The notes under the pieces were generated by a model that had not been told where the DNA came from, made no database searches, and saw nothing but the letters and a program-made list of their open reading frames with translations. From assembly GCF_029868855.1 (NCBI RefSeq), contig NZ_JARWOV010000277.1, positions 1 to 64,000 on the forward strand: DNA of 64,000 nucleotides, written 5' to 3'. Made by a program: the position numbers and the translations under genes. Source of the stretch: Nocardia carnea. Its GTDB lineage: Bacteria; Actinomycetota; Actinomycetes; Mycobacteriales; Mycobacteriaceae. Numbering within the stretch: position 1 is the first letter of the stretch; each line of letters opens with the position of its first letter. This document shows, one piece after another, positions 8,385 through 17,253 of this stretch.

Positions 8385-8605
8385 CCTGATCCCATCCGTC
8401 ATCAACCATGACCACACCATGTGACCGGCGCCACTGGATCCGGAAGACCGCTTCTCGGCGGCGCGGCGCTCAGGCCTGAAAAGACCGCCCAGCCAGGAAA
8501 AATCCGGGGACTTCGCCCGTCACCACCTTCCGGCGTCATCCGCCGGAACCGGCACTTTCCGATCTCCGGCACGACCGGTTTCCCATCGAGATGAGGGTCC
8601 AGCAA

Positions 8606-9298
8606 ATGAAAGCAACAATCCCGGACCGCGTGCGCACCGCCGCATTCCGCAACGGCGCACGCCTGGCAGGAATCGGTACGGCCGTCACGGTGATCGTCGG
8701 CCTGTTGTCCGCCGGCGCGGCCGACGCCGACACCTTCGTACCGCTGCCGGACGGACGGACGGATGCCCCCGGGGCCACGCTCACCCGGACCGCCGAGCGG
8801 GCTGTGGTATCTCCTTCGATGGCAGCCAACGGCGCAGGACGTGTGGTGTGGGTGTCGGGCACCGTCACCGCCGATGTCCGCGCCACCCCTACCGTCGAGC
8901 GCCCCGGTCCGTACAGCAGCCCCGGGAACCAGCCCGGTACCAACAACTCCTCCACCCACGGCGCTACCCAGGTGAACACGGGCTATATCGTCGGCTGCCA
9001 GGTCAGCATCGGCGACAAGGCCATCTCCGCAGGTCTGTCGGGCAATGTCAGCACCAACGGGGCCGGGTTGAGCGGCTCCGCGGGTATCCAGCTCGGTCCC
9101 GGTGACGTCGAGTTCGTCCGTATCGGCTTCAAGGACATTCTCGGGCCGGGCGTTTACAGCCTCGGCTACCGCGATTTCGAAATACAGATCCAGGGTTGTG
9201 GCGGCTACGCCCAGGCCCGCTCCTACACGGTCCTCGAGATCATCGGGGACCACTACTCCAAGACCACTCTGTACGGGGCTCCGTTCAGCATCGGCTGA
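8606..9298 (+). CDS. MspA-family porin
   Basis: A 230-residue secreted protein. The basic N-terminus and hydrophobic stretch (GIGTAVTVIVGLLSAGAADA) form a signal peptide cleaved near ADA. The mature start DTFVPLPDG and the motifs TGYIVGCQVSIG and GCGGYAQARSYT are characteristic of MspA-type mycolate-membrane porins, which let small hydrophilic solutes cross the outer membrane as oligomeric beta-barrels. The ATG at 8606 is used because GAGGG sits ten bases upstream; an in-frame ATG at 8591 overlaps that site. Shared control with the importer through the operator at 8371 would fit a joint role in sugar uptake. Confidence 0.9.
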   Translation: MKATIPDRVRTAAFRNGARLAGIGTAVTVIVGLLSAGAADADTFVPLPDGRTDAPGATLTRTAERAVVSPSMAANGAGRVVWVSGTVTADVRATPTVERPGPYSSPGNQPGTNNSSTHGATQVNTGYIVGCQVSIGDKAISAGLSGNVSTNGAGLSGSAGIQLGPGDVEFVRIGFKDILGPGVYSLGYRDFEIQIQGCGGYAQARSYTVLEIIGDHYSKTTLYGAPFSIG

Positions 9299-9360
9299 TC
9301 AGGGCGAACTTTCAGCACAGCTCCCGGCCTGGCCGATTCGAACCCGGAGGGGTTAGCACC

Positions 9361-10017
9361 ATGATCCACCACAGGAAATCCACGCTCATCGGACTTGCCG
9401 CCACGGCAATTCTGGGATTCGCGGCCACCGGTGTCGCCGAAGCCGACACCTTCGTCCCCCTACCCGGCGGCAGCATCACCGAAAGCCTCGGCGACGGCAC
9501 CACCGTCACCGTGCGCATCGCCGCCGAATCCGCCACGATCAGCCCGTCGCTGGGCGCGACACCCCTGCATCGCAATGCCTGGGTATCGGCCAGCGCGCAG
9601 GTCGAGCTTTCCGCACCGGCTCGCACGGCAAAGATCAAACCGGGGTACGTGGTCGGCTGCCAGGTCAATATCGCCGGCGGCGGGGCGAACGGCGGCGCGA
9701 ACTACAGCTCCGATTGGGAAGGCCAGAGCCCATCGGCCGGCGGCAGTCTCGGCGGAAATCTCAGCCTCGGTCCAGGACAGGCGAAAAAGTTCTACCTCCT
9801 CGACCTCGAGGCGCCCGATGCCTTCGGCGCGGAATCGCATCGGAACTTCGCGCCGTTCCGGGGCACCACCGGCAGCGTCACCTGGAGCAACAGTACGATC
9901 GGCCTCGCCGGCTGCGCGGGCTACGCGCAGGCCCGGGCGTTCGTCGAGGCGGAGGTGGAGACCGGGACCGCCAAAGAGGTCGTCACGGTATGGGGTCAAC
10001 CGTTCAGTCTGGGCTGA
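9361..10017 (+). CDS. MspA-family porin (second copy)
   Basis: A 218-residue paralogue of the preceding porin, 62 bp downstream. The signal peptide is LIGLAATAILGFAATGVAEA, followed by ADTFVPLPGG, then the shared PGYVVGCQVNI and GCAGYAQARAFVEAEVE motifs. The start is fixed by a strong GGAGGGG site. The two copies differ mostly in the central segment, so they probably arose by tandem duplication and may form channels of different selectivity or mixed oligomers. Confidence 0.9.
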   Translation: MIHHRKSTLIGLAATAILGFAATGVAEADTFVPLPGGSITESLGDGTTVTVRIAAESATISPSLGATPLHRNAWVSASAQVELSAPARTAKIKPGYVVGCQVNIAGGGANGGANYSSDWEGQSPSAGGSLGGNLSLGPGQAKKFYLLDLEAPDAFGAESHRNFAPFRGTTGSVTWSNSTIGLAGCAGYAQARAFVEAEVETGTAKEVVTVWGQPFSLG

Positions 10018-10123
10018 CCACCACCGATCACCCCGTTCATGCGGTGGACGTGTGCATTTTCCCCGTTGCGGAATCGAGGATTCGACGGGTGCCACGTCTA
10101 CCGCCCGGGAATTCCCGGCACAG

Positions 10124-11464
10124 TCATACTCTCCCGCACAAATTTTCGGCTTCCCGGACGACAGCCGCCGCCAGCTCGCTGTCCGCGCCGAGCGCGGGAT
10201 CGAGACCCGACAGGGCCGCCCGGACATCCGGTCGCACGGCTGCGCGGACATCCGATAGGCCGGTACCGCGCGCCGCGATATGGCAGGCCCAGCCCGCCAA
10301 CGCCCGGACGGCCCCGGCCGGTATGCGCCCGGCTGCTCGTTCTCGGCGTAACACCGGCAGGATCCGCACCGGCAACTTCTGCGCACCGTCGCGCGCTATC
10401 TGGGAAAGATGGTGCTGTATACGGTGATTCGCGAAACGGCTCATCAACTCCGTTCGGTAGCGATGCACTTCACCGGCCGGGAGATCGATATGCGGTGTCA
10501 CCTCCGACCACCACTGTTCGACCCAGGCCCGGCACACCGGATCCGCCACGGCGGACGCCACGGTTCGATGCCCACGCAGCGGCGCGGTGTACGCCAGTAG
10601 CGAATGAGCACCGTTGAGCATCCACAGCTTTCGCTGTTCGTAGGCGGCGATATTCCGTGTGAAGACGGCACCCGCCGTCTCCCAGCGCGGGCGACCGGCC
10701 GGGAACTCGCCGCACAACACCCACTCGTGGTACGGCTCGGTCACCACCGGTGCCGCATCGTGGTAACCCGTGACGGATTCGGCCAGTAACGAATCCTCGC
10801 CACCGCCGGCCGGCGTGATTCGATCCACCACACTGGTGACGAACGAAACGCTCGACTCTATCCACATCGCGAGATCGGGAGCCACATATCCGGCGAACTC
10901 CAGGACTACCCGTTTCAGAGCCGGCCCGGTTACGGGGAGATTGTGACCCCGCACCCCCCCGATAGGGCCGCCCGCCCCCGGCGGCCCCGGCGCCGCCACC
11001 CCTCCCCCCTGGGGGGCCACCGCGGGGGCCCCCGGCGAATCCACTTCGGTGCCAAGTGCCGCCAGGTCGGCCCGCACCGACGGGTCGGAGTGATCGAGAC
11101 CGCCCTCGGCGTTCCGGGTGTAGCCGGCCTCGGTGACGGTCAGCGACACCACGCCCACCATCGGCTCCGCCAGGTAGGTCTGCCAGGCAGAATGGTCGGT
11201 CGCCCGGTGGGCCCGGGAGATAGCGGGGACGATCTCGAATTCGTCCGTTCGACCTCGGGTGATCAACGTGTACAGCCCACCTTGGGCATCGAGTCTCGCG
11301 GCGAGATCCGAACCGCGGCCCGCGAATGCGGCGATTCGCCATTCCTCGGCGTCCGAGGCCCGTGCGGTGTACCAGGCTTGATGGGCGCGGAAGAAATTGC
11401 CCAGCCCGAGATGAATCATTCGCACCGGCGCGCCCGGCGACGGGCGCCCCAGCCGCGGTGTCAC
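10124..11464 (-). CDS. uxuB: D-mannonate oxidoreductase / fructuronate reductase (UxuB-like)
   Basis: A 446-residue member of the mannitol dehydrogenase family, NAD(P)-dependent long-chain polyol dehydrogenases. The nucleotide-binding start MIHLGLGNFFRAHQAWYT is followed by WIESSVSFVTSVVDRITP and the catalytic lysine segment ERKLWMLNGAHSLLAY. Next to uxaC and uidA the expected reaction is D-fructuronate to D-mannonate. The start is the GTG at 11464, overlapping the uxaC stop in GTGA. Residues encoded by 10937-11040 are abnormal: a Pro/Gly-rich run, and GHNLPVTG where the family has a CDNLPxNG-like motif. This could be explained by compensating indels in C/G homopolymers. A tagaturonate reductase or mannitol dehydrogenase is the alternative. 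Confidence 0.85.
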   Translation of the reverse strand: MTPRLGRPSPGAPVRMIHLGLGNFFRAHQAWYTARASDAEEWRIAAFAGRGSDLAARLDAQGGLYTLITRGRTDEFEIVPAISRAHRATDHSAWQTYLAEPMVGVVSLTVTEAGYTRNAEGGLDHSDPSVRADLAALGTEVDSPGAPAVAPQGGGVAAPGPPGAGGPIGGVRGHNLPVTGPALKRVVLEFAGYVAPDLAMWIESSVSFVTSVVDRITPAGGGEDSLLAESVTGYHDAAPVVTEPYHEWVLCGEFPAGRPRWETAGAVFTRNIAAYEQRKLWMLNGAHSLLAYTAPLRGHRTVASAVADPVCRAWVEQWWSEVTPHIDLPAGEVHRYRTELMSRFANHRIQHHLSQIARDGAQKLPVRILPVLRRERAAGRIPAGAVRALAGWACHIAARGTGLSDVRAAVRPDVRAALSGLDPALGADSELAAAVVREAENLCGRV

Positions 11465-12894
11465 AGCTTGAAGACCCGGCGCGGCTGCTCGCACACGAGT
11501 CCCTGAAGTGTGGATATCGCCTCGTCGTCGGATAGCTGATGCCGAGCGACCAGCTCGGCCAGCCGGCTCGCATCGAGCCGCCGGGCCATATCGTGCCGAG
11601 CCGGGACCGAGCAGAAAGCGCGGGTATCGTCGACGAACCCGGCGAGTTTGCCGAATCCGGCAGTTTCGGTGACCGCGCGATGGAAGCGCCCGATCGCGTC
11701 CGGAGCATCGAGGAACCACCAGGGCGCACCGGCGAACACAGTGGGATAGAAGCCTGCCAGCGGTGCGATCTCCCGGGAGAACGCCGTTTCATCGGCGGTG
11801 AACAGGACGAGATTCAGATTCGGATGGGTACCGAAGTTCTCCAGCAGACTGCGCAGGGCGTCGGTGAATTCCACCCGCAGCGGAATATCGTGTCCGGTGT
11901 CCGCGCCGAAGGCCACCGCGGTCGGCTGGTGATGATTTCGGCGGATCGCGGGATGCAGCATCATGGTCAGGCCGTCCTGCGTCGACATCCGGGCCATTTC
12001 GAACAGCATATGTCGTCGGAAAGCCGTCGCCGCCGCCTCGGATACGGTGCCCGATCGGGCATCACGGTAGATGCGGCGCGCTTCGGCGGGCGCCAGAGGA
12101 TCGGCGCGCACGTCTTCGTGACTGTGATCGCTCGCAGTGGCACCGTGGGAAACGAAGTAGCGCCGACGCTCCTCGAGCGCCGTCACGTACCCGGCATAGT
12201 CACCGGTGTCGACACCGGTGGTGGCGGCGAGCCGGTCGACGTCCCGGTTCCATTGCGGCTGCGCGGGTTCGAGATAGCGGTCGGGCCGGAAGGTCGGTAC
12301 CACCCGACCCCGCCACGTCGGATCCGAGCGCAACTGTCTGTGCGCCGACAGGTCGTCACAAGGATCGTCGGTGGTGGCCAGGACATCGATGCCGAACCGT
12401 TCGTACAACCGCCGCGGCAGGTATTCCGGTTGCCGCAAGCATTCGGCGATCCGGTCGTAGATCGCATCGGGCCGTCCTCGGCCCGGAGGTTCGGCGATAT
12501 CGAATATCCCGCTGAGCTCGCTCTCCAGCCAGTAGCGGACCGGTGTTCCCCGGAATACCCACCAGTGGTCGCAGACGATCCGCCAAATCGCGCGGGCCTC
12601 GGCTTCGTCCAGGATCTCCCGCCCGACCCCGAGTGCGTTCAACGGCACCCGATGCGCGTGCAGCACACGCGTGACGTAGTGGTCCGGCGTGATCAGCAGG
12701 CTCACCGGGTCGGGAAATGGTTCGTTGTCCGCCAGCAGCCGGGCATCCACATGACCGTGCGGCGAAATGATGGGCTCGTCCCGCACGGTCGCGTGCAGGC
12801 GGCGCGCCAGTGCACGAACACCGGGATCGGCCGGGAACAAGCGATCCGGATGTGTTCCGCGGGACGGCCGGGAATCAGCAGCCATGTCCGCCAT
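11461..12894 (-). CDS. uxaC: Glucuronate isomerase (uronate isomerase)
   Basis: A 477-residue UxaC, matching the usual length of about 470. The metal-binding HxH lies in IISPHGHVD (His46, His48). Other family blocks are DHWWVFRGTPVRYWLE, TTDDPCDDLSAHR, MLHPAIRRNHHQP with FGADTGHDIP, and GAPWWFLDAPDAIGRF. It isomerises D-glucuronate to D-fructuronate (and galacturonate to tagaturonate) in the cytoplasm. The ATG at 12894 starts nine bases before a second in-frame ATG; the larger open frame to 13107 runs through the promoter and is rejected. It is translationally coupled to uxuB and divergent from larA. Confidence 0.95.
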   Translation of the reverse strand: MADMAADSRPSRGTHPDRLFPADPGVRALARRLHATVRDEPIISPHGHVDARLLADNEPFPDPVSLLITPDHYVTRVLHAHRVPLNALGVGREILDEAEARAIWRIVCDHWWVFRGTPVRYWLESELSGIFDIAEPPGRGRPDAIYDRIAECLRQPEYLPRRLYERFGIDVLATTDDPCDDLSAHRQLRSDPTWRGRVVPTFRPDRYLEPAQPQWNRDVDRLAATTGVDTGDYAGYVTALEERRRYFVSHGATASDHSHEDVRADPLAPAEARRIYRDARSGTVSEAAATAFRRHMLFEMARMSTQDGLTMMLHPAIRRNHHQPTAVAFGADTGHDIPLRVEFTDALRSLLENFGTHPNLNLVLFTADETAFSREIAPLAGFYPTVFAGAPWWFLDAPDAIGRFHRAVTETAGFGKLAGFVDDTRAFCSVPARHDMARRLDASRLAELVARHQLSDDEAISTLQGLVCEQPRRVFKL

Positions 12895-12917
12895 GCTCTG
12901 CGGAACCGGTGGTGACC

Positions 12918-12931
12918 GACAACCCCTTGCC
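12918..12931. promoter_or_regulatory. Operator-like palindrome in the uxaC-larA divergent promoter
   Basis: GACAAC-CC-CTTGCC is a slightly degenerate copy of the cluster palindrome. Two GTTGCC half sites follow at 12936-12941 and 12949-12954. Its position between the divergent uxaC (12894) and larA (13015) starts would allow one LacI-type repressor to control both directions. Confidence 0.5.
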
Positions 12932-13014
12932 CCGAGTTGCCGTAGTACGTTGCCGATTCGCTCGCCGGCGTGCATCGTCCGACCGGAGCATGCGAAGAAA
13001 GTGAGGGTGTGACC

Positions 13015-14298
13015 GTGCCTCGCGTATCCCTTACCGGCCACAACGGCGCCGACCTGTCCGAAGACGATGTGCGCGCCTTTCTCACGGAACAACTGGACGG
13101 GCTGCACCTCGACGAGCGCAGCGTCTGTCTGGTGGTTCCCGACGCGACCCGTAGTTGTCCCCTACCGATGCTGTTATCGATTCTGCACGCCGAATTGTCC
13201 GGCCGCGCGAGCCGGATCACCGTGCTCATCGCGCTCGGCACCCATGCGGCGATGGACGAGGAACGGCTGGCCACCTGGCTGGGTTATCCGGCCGGCGGCT
13301 GCGCGGACCGCTACCCGGGTCTCACCGTCCGCAACCACGAATGGTGGGATCCGGCGACTTTCGTCACCGTGGGCCGAATCCCGGCCGATCGTATCGGGGA
13401 ACTGTCCGACGGTTTGCTGCACATCGACGTGGAGGTGCGGATCAACCGGGCAGTAGTGGAACACGATATGACGATTGTTCTGGGACCGGTCTTTCCACAC
13501 GAAGTGGTCGGATTCTCCGGCGGGTACAAATACTTCTTCCCTGGGCTGTCCGGCCCCGAGGTGATCGATGTATCGCACTGGCTGGGCGCCCTGATCACGA
13601 GCCGGGACATCATCGGGACCACGGGCATCACACCGGTCCGGGCACTCATTCACGAGGCCGCTGCCCTGGTACCCGGCGAACACCATGCGCTGTGCCTGGT
13701 GGTGCAATCCGGCACCGGCCGCCTGCGCAGCGCGACGTTCGGCGACCCGCTCTCCGCCTGGGCCGCCGCAGCAGAGATATCGGCGGACACTCACGTGCGC
13801 TACCTCGACGCACCGGTACGTCGCGTACTCTCGCTGATCCCGGCGAAGTACGACGATATGTGGACGGCCGCCAAGGGCTTCTACAAGGTGGAACCGATCG
13901 TGGCGGACGGCGGGTCCGTCGTCCTGTACGGCCCGCACATCTCCGTGATCTCACAGATGCATCCGGAGATCGAGGAGATCGGCTACCACACCCGCGACTA
14001 TTTCGTGAAGCAATGGGACCGTTTCCGGCATCTGCACTGGGGCGTACTCGCACATTCCACCCACCTCCGCGGGGCAGGCACCTACGACGAGCACACCGGC
14101 GAACAGTGCCGGGTCACCGTTGCGCTGGCCACCGGCATTCCGGAACACCGTGTGCGAGCAGCGAATCTCGACTACGTCGACCCCGCCACGGTGGAACCCG
14201 GACTCTGGGAAGCCGACGCCGATACGCTGGTCGTGCGCGAAGCCGGCGAAGTCCTCTTCCGGCTGCGTGGACCGGCCGACCCACGCACGACCAGCTGA
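13015..14298 (+). CDS. larA: LarA-family NPN-dependent hydroxyacid epimerase; proposed D-mannonate/D-gluconate 2-epimerase
   Basis: A 427-residue LarA-superfamily protein (DUF2088 plus C-terminal domain). All residues known to bind the nickel-pincer nucleotide or act in catalysis in lactate racemase are conserved with the same spacing: Asp43 and Arg46 (VPDATR), His77 (ALGTH), His162 and Lys172 (PHEVVGFSGGYK; this Lys holds the cofactor) and the nickel ligand His188. The superfamily interconverts alpha-hydroxy acids by hydride transfer at C2. D-mannonate, the UxuB product, and D-gluconate, the GntK substrate, are C2 epimers, so this enzyme can bridge the two. That substrate is an inference from context. 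The GTG at 13015 has AGG eight bases upstream; GTG at 13009 is an alternative. Confidence 0.88.
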   Translation: MPRVSLTGHNGADLSEDDVRAFLTEQLDGLHLDERSVCLVVPDATRSCPLPMLLSILHAELSGRASRITVLIALGTHAAMDEERLATWLGYPAGGCADRYPGLTVRNHEWWDPATFVTVGRIPADRIGELSDGLLHIDVEVRINRAVVEHDMTIVLGPVFPHEVVGFSGGYKYFFPGLSGPEVIDVSHWLGALITSRDIIGTTGITPVRALIHEAAALVPGEHHALCLVVQSGTGRLRSATFGDPLSAWAAAAEISADTHVRYLDAPVRRVLSLIPAKYDDMWTAAKGFYKVEPIVADGGSVVLYGPHISVISQMHPEIEEIGYHTRDYFVKQWDRFRHLHWGVLAHSTHLRGAGTYDEHTGEQCRVTVALATGIPEHRVRAANLDYVDPATVEPGLWEADADTLVVREAGEVLFRLRGPADPRTTS

Positions 14299-15257
14299 GA
14301 GGTCAGCGAGACCACCGGAGACGCGGGCAGCGGTTCCGCCTTCATCGCCCGCTCCAGCTCCTGGAACGCGGCGGTACCCATCGCCCGTAGCGGCGTCGCC
14401 ACCGTCGTGAGCGGCGGGGAGCAGAAATCCGAGCCGAAGACATTGTCGAACCCGATAACGCTCGTCCGATCGGGTACGCGGATGCCGGCGTGCCCGAAGC
14501 CCCGGAGCAATCCGATGGCCAGCAGGTCGTTGTAGGCCAGCACCGCCGAAGGCACCCGGCGCGCCATCGCCTCGGCCGCTGCCAGCCCACCCGACACCGT
14601 CGGCAGATTCGGTCCGGTGCGGGCCACTCGCAGCCCCAGTTCACCGGATACGTCGAGAATCGCGCGCCAGCGGGCACCGTTGACCCACGATGCCTCGGGC
14701 CCCGCCACGTAGGTCACCGACCGATGTCCCATTTCGGACAGTTGCCGGAGGGCTGCTTCGACACCGGAGGCGGTGTCCGGCACAACCGATCGAGTCCCGG
14801 CGACGACCCTGTTGAGGACTACGGTGGGCCGTTGGGCGGCCACTGCTCGAATCGCCCGGTCGGATAGACGTGAGCTCGCCAGCACGATCCCGCCGACGGC
14901 GGGCAGGAGACGGTCGAGCAGGGTCCGTTCGAGGGATTCCGATTCCTGGGTGTCCGCCAGCATCATCGTGTAGCCGGCCGCACCGGCCGCTGCCTCGACA
15001 CCGCGGATTATGGCGAAGAACACCGGATTGGTGACATCGGAGACCACCAGCGCGACGGTGGACGACGCCCCGTTCTGCAGCGCACGGGCCAGGGGGTTCA
15101 CCCGATATCCGAGGTCCGCGGCGACCTGGTGGATTCGTGCGGCGGTCGCTGCGCTCACCCGGCCGGGCCGTGCGAACGCCCGTGACACGGTCGACGGCGC
15201 AACCCCCGCAGCGGCGGCGACATCGTAGATCGTGGGTGCGCGCCCGGCTTTCTCCAT
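14172..15257 (-). CDS. LacI-family transcriptional regulator (copy 1)
   Basis: A 361-residue repressor. The N-terminal helix-turn-helix and hinge are TIYDVAAAAGVAPSTVSRAFARPGRVSAAT, and a periplasmic-binding-like sensor domain ends in VIGFDNVFGSDFCSPPLTTV. It is clearly paralogous, by eye well over half identical, to the LacI protein at 16128. Its last 28 or so residues extend past the usual C-terminus and overlap the 3' end of larA by 127 bp on the opposite strand, probably after loss of the original stop. It is divergent from a TetR gene across two operator palindromes, suggesting autoregulation. The ligand is presumably a uronate-pathway intermediate. Confidence 0.92.
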   Translation of the reverse strand: MEKAGRAPTIYDVAAAAGVAPSTVSRAFARPGRVSAATAARIHQVAADLGYRVNPLARALQNGASSTVALVVSDVTNPVFFAIIRGVEAAAGAAGYTMMLADTQESESLERTLLDRLLPAVGGIVLASSRLSDRAIRAVAAQRPTVVLNRVVAGTRSVVPDTASGVEAALRQLSEMGHRSVTYVAGPEASWVNGARWRAILDVSGELGLRVARTGPNLPTVSGGLAAAEAMARRVPSAVLAYNDLLAIGLLRGFGHAGIRVPDRTSVIGFDNVFGSDFCSPPLTTVATPLRAMGTAAFQELERAMKAEPLPASPVVSLTSQLVVRGSAGPRSRKRTSPASRTTSVSASASQSPGSTVAGST

Positions 15258-15292
15258 GATGTGGGTGACGCTAGCCCCGCGGCGACCTCGGT

Positions 15293-15337
15293 GGCAACCG
15301 ATTGCCATGTGCGGGCAACTGGCGGCAATCCGTTGCC
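15293..15337. promoter_or_regulatory. Two LacI-type operators between lacI copy 1 and tetR
   Basis: GGCAAC-CG-ATTGCC is at 15293-15306 and GGCAAT-CC-GTTGCC at 15324-15337. The centres are 31 bp apart, about three helical turns, so both could be bound on one face. A further GGCAAC half site lies at 15314-15319. They occupy the divergent promoter of the LacI (15257) and TetR (15430) genes. Confidence 0.65.
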
Positions 15338-15429
15338 CGGACGATCGAAGTCCCCGCTGAATGATCGGTACCGATCGTCCATGCAGAGTCGATCTGCCGA
15401 GATTCCCAGCTCCGGGTGAAGGGCGCACA

Positions 15430-16086
15430 ATGAACGACAACCGCGACAACGAGGTTGGGACCGGGGGTAGCGTCGGCCCGGTGACGACTCGACAACGGCG
15501 TGGCCCTTACCGTAAGGGGCTCGAACGGCGGGAACAGATTCTCGAGACCGCACTGAGTGTTTTCGCCGAGTACGGCGATCGTGGTACTTCACTCCAGGAG
15601 ATCGCCGACAGGGTGGGCGTGACCCAGCCGGCACTGCTGCACTATTTCGGGTCGCGCGAGGAGCTGCTGCTCGCGATTCTGCAACGGCGCGACGAACTCG
15701 GGATCGCGATCGCCCGCCGGTCCGATGATCCGATCGCCGCCGCCACCGAATCCGTACGACGCAAACTCGACGAGCCCGGCATCATCAAGTTGTTCGTCGC
15801 CCTTTCGGCGGCAGCTACCGATCCCGGGCATCACGCACACAGCTACTTCGTCGACCGGTATCGCACCATCGGGACCTCGGTGACCCGGTCACTCGAGGAC
15901 GGCAAGCAGGGCGGGTGGGTACGCGAGGACGTTCCCGTCGAGCATATGGCCCGCCTTCTCCTCGCGGTGATCGACGGTCTACAGGTCCAGTGGCTCATGG
16001 ATTCGTCGATCGATATGACGGCGATGGTCGACACCTTTGTCGCCATGTGCTCCCGTCGCACAGACCCGGGCGGTGACCAGGACTGA
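15430..16086 (+). CDS. TetR-family transcriptional regulator
   Basis: A 218-residue TetR-type protein. The DNA-binding helix-turn-helix is ETALSVFAEYGDRGTSLQEIADRVGVTQPALLHYFGSREELLLAIL, followed by an all-helical ligand domain. The ATG at 15430 has GAAGGG nine bases upstream. Between two LacI paralogues inside a uronate cluster, it may add a second input. It resembles the TetR at 28311, which has a similar ALLHYF/LLHHF recognition region and the same C-terminal pattern. Confidence 0.9.
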   Translation: MNDNRDNEVGTGGSVGPVTTRQRRGPYRKGLERREQILETALSVFAEYGDRGTSLQEIADRVGVTQPALLHYFGSREELLLAILQRRDELGIAIARRSDDPIAAATESVRRKLDEPGIIKLFVALSAAATDPGHHAHSYFVDRYRTIGTSVTRSLEDGKQGGWVREDVPVEHMARLLLAVIDGLQVQWLMDSSIDMTAMVDTFVAMCSRRTDPGGDQD

Positions 16087-16127
16087 TGGCACAGGCGGCC
16101 GCCGACCGTCCCGGGACCGGTCCGCGG

Positions 16128-17180
16128 TCACCCGCACGGTCCGGTGGATTCCCGGACGACGAGTTGCGGCGGTACCGAGACCACCGCTCGCGAATCGGCC
16201 GATTCACTGCGGACCAGGTGACGCAGTTCGCGAAACGCCGCCGCGCCCATCGCGCGCAGCGGGGCGGCCACGGTGGTCAGCGGCGGCGAACAGAAGTCCG
16301 AACCGACGACATTGTCGAAGCCGATCACGCTCATATCGTGCGGTACCCGCATCCCGTGGCCGCGCAGTCCACGCAGCAGGCCGATGGCGATCAGGTCGCT
16401 GTAGGCGAGTACGGCGCTCGACGACTGGCGCAGTACCGCTGTCGTCAGATCCCGCCCGCCCGACATCGTCGGTGGACACGGCCCGAGTCGGCTCACCTTC
16501 AAGCCGAACTCGGCGGAGAGATCCTGCACCGAACGCCATCGCATACCGTCCACCCAGGACGCCTCCGGTCCGGCGATGTAGGTCACCGACCGATGCCCGA
16601 GTCCGGCCAGGTGCCGGAGCGCGCCGCGGACGCCGACGGCGGTGTCGGGCACGATACAGCGCATCCCGGCAACGATCCGATTCAGTACGACGATCGGGCA
16701 TTGGCTCGCAACCGTGCGCACGGCGCGGTCCGGGAGACGTGAACTGACCAGTACGACCCCGTCGACATCCGGAACGATGCGGTCCAGCAACTTGCGCTCC
16801 AGCATCGCGGATTCTTGTGTCTCGGCCAGCAGAACCAGGTAGCCCGCCTCCGCCGCCGCGGCTTCCACACCGCGGATGGTGGCGAAGAAGCCCGGGTTCG
16901 TCACGTCGGGAACGACGAGTGCCAGTGTGCCGGTCCGGCCCTTCGCCGGTGCGACCGGCCGCGGGGCGGTCCGGTAGCCCATTCGCTCCGCGACTTCGTG
17001 GATATGCGCCGAGGTCGCCGCGCTCACGCGGCCCGGCCGGGAGAAGGCGCGTGACACCGTCGACGGTGCGACACCGGCCTCCTGCGCGATGTCGTAGATG
17101 GTCGGTGACGAGGTCCGCTGTCGCACCGGTTCCGTGGCCGCGGCGCCGCGTGCATACTCGGGGGCACCAAAATTTAGCAC
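16128..17180 (-). CDS. LacI-family transcriptional regulator (copy 2)
   Basis: A 350-residue LacI protein. The helix-turn-helix is TIYDIAQEAGVAPSTVSRAFSRPGRVSAAT, and the sensor domain has VLNRIVAGMRCIVPDT and VIGFDNVVGSDFCSPPLTTV, nearly identical in layout to copy 1. The identical recognition-helix core (VAPSTVSRAF) implies both copies recognise the same operator family. The start is taken as the GTG at 17180. The sequence just upstream is AT-rich with a direct repeat AATTTAGC (17171 and 17188), and the message may be leaderless. It is divergent from larE, with a palindrome between them. Confidence 0.92.
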   Translation of the reverse strand: MLNFGAPEYARGAAATEPVRQRTSSPTIYDIAQEAGVAPSTVSRAFSRPGRVSAATSAHIHEVAERMGYRTAPRPVAPAKGRTGTLALVVPDVTNPGFFATIRGVEAAAAEAGYLVLLAETQESAMLERKLLDRIVPDVDGVVLVSSRLPDRAVRTVASQCPIVVLNRIVAGMRCIVPDTAVGVRGALRHLAGLGHRSVTYIAGPEASWVDGMRWRSVQDLSAEFGLKVSRLGPCPPTMSGGRDLTTAVLRQSSSAVLAYSDLIAIGLLRGLRGHGMRVPHDMSVIGFDNVVGSDFCSPPLTTVAAPLRAMGAAAFRELRHLVRSESADSRAVVSVPPQLVVRESTGPCG

Positions 17181-17253
17181 TACAAGAATTTAGCGTGCCA
17201 GGACCGCATGGATGACCACTTTGCGTGGACTCCGCATCGGGAAAACAAGTCAG

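Noticed and set aside
10124..11719. Longer uxuB start at 11719 and longer uxaC start at 13107
   Set aside because: The extensions are antisense or upstream shadows with Arg-rich composition; family homology and overlapping start/stop codons fix the shorter forms.
13015..14298. Annotating LarA simply as lactate racemase
   Set aside because: The superfamily acts on many hydroxy acids, and neighbours are uronate and gluconate enzymes with no lactate gene; substrate left as a proposal.
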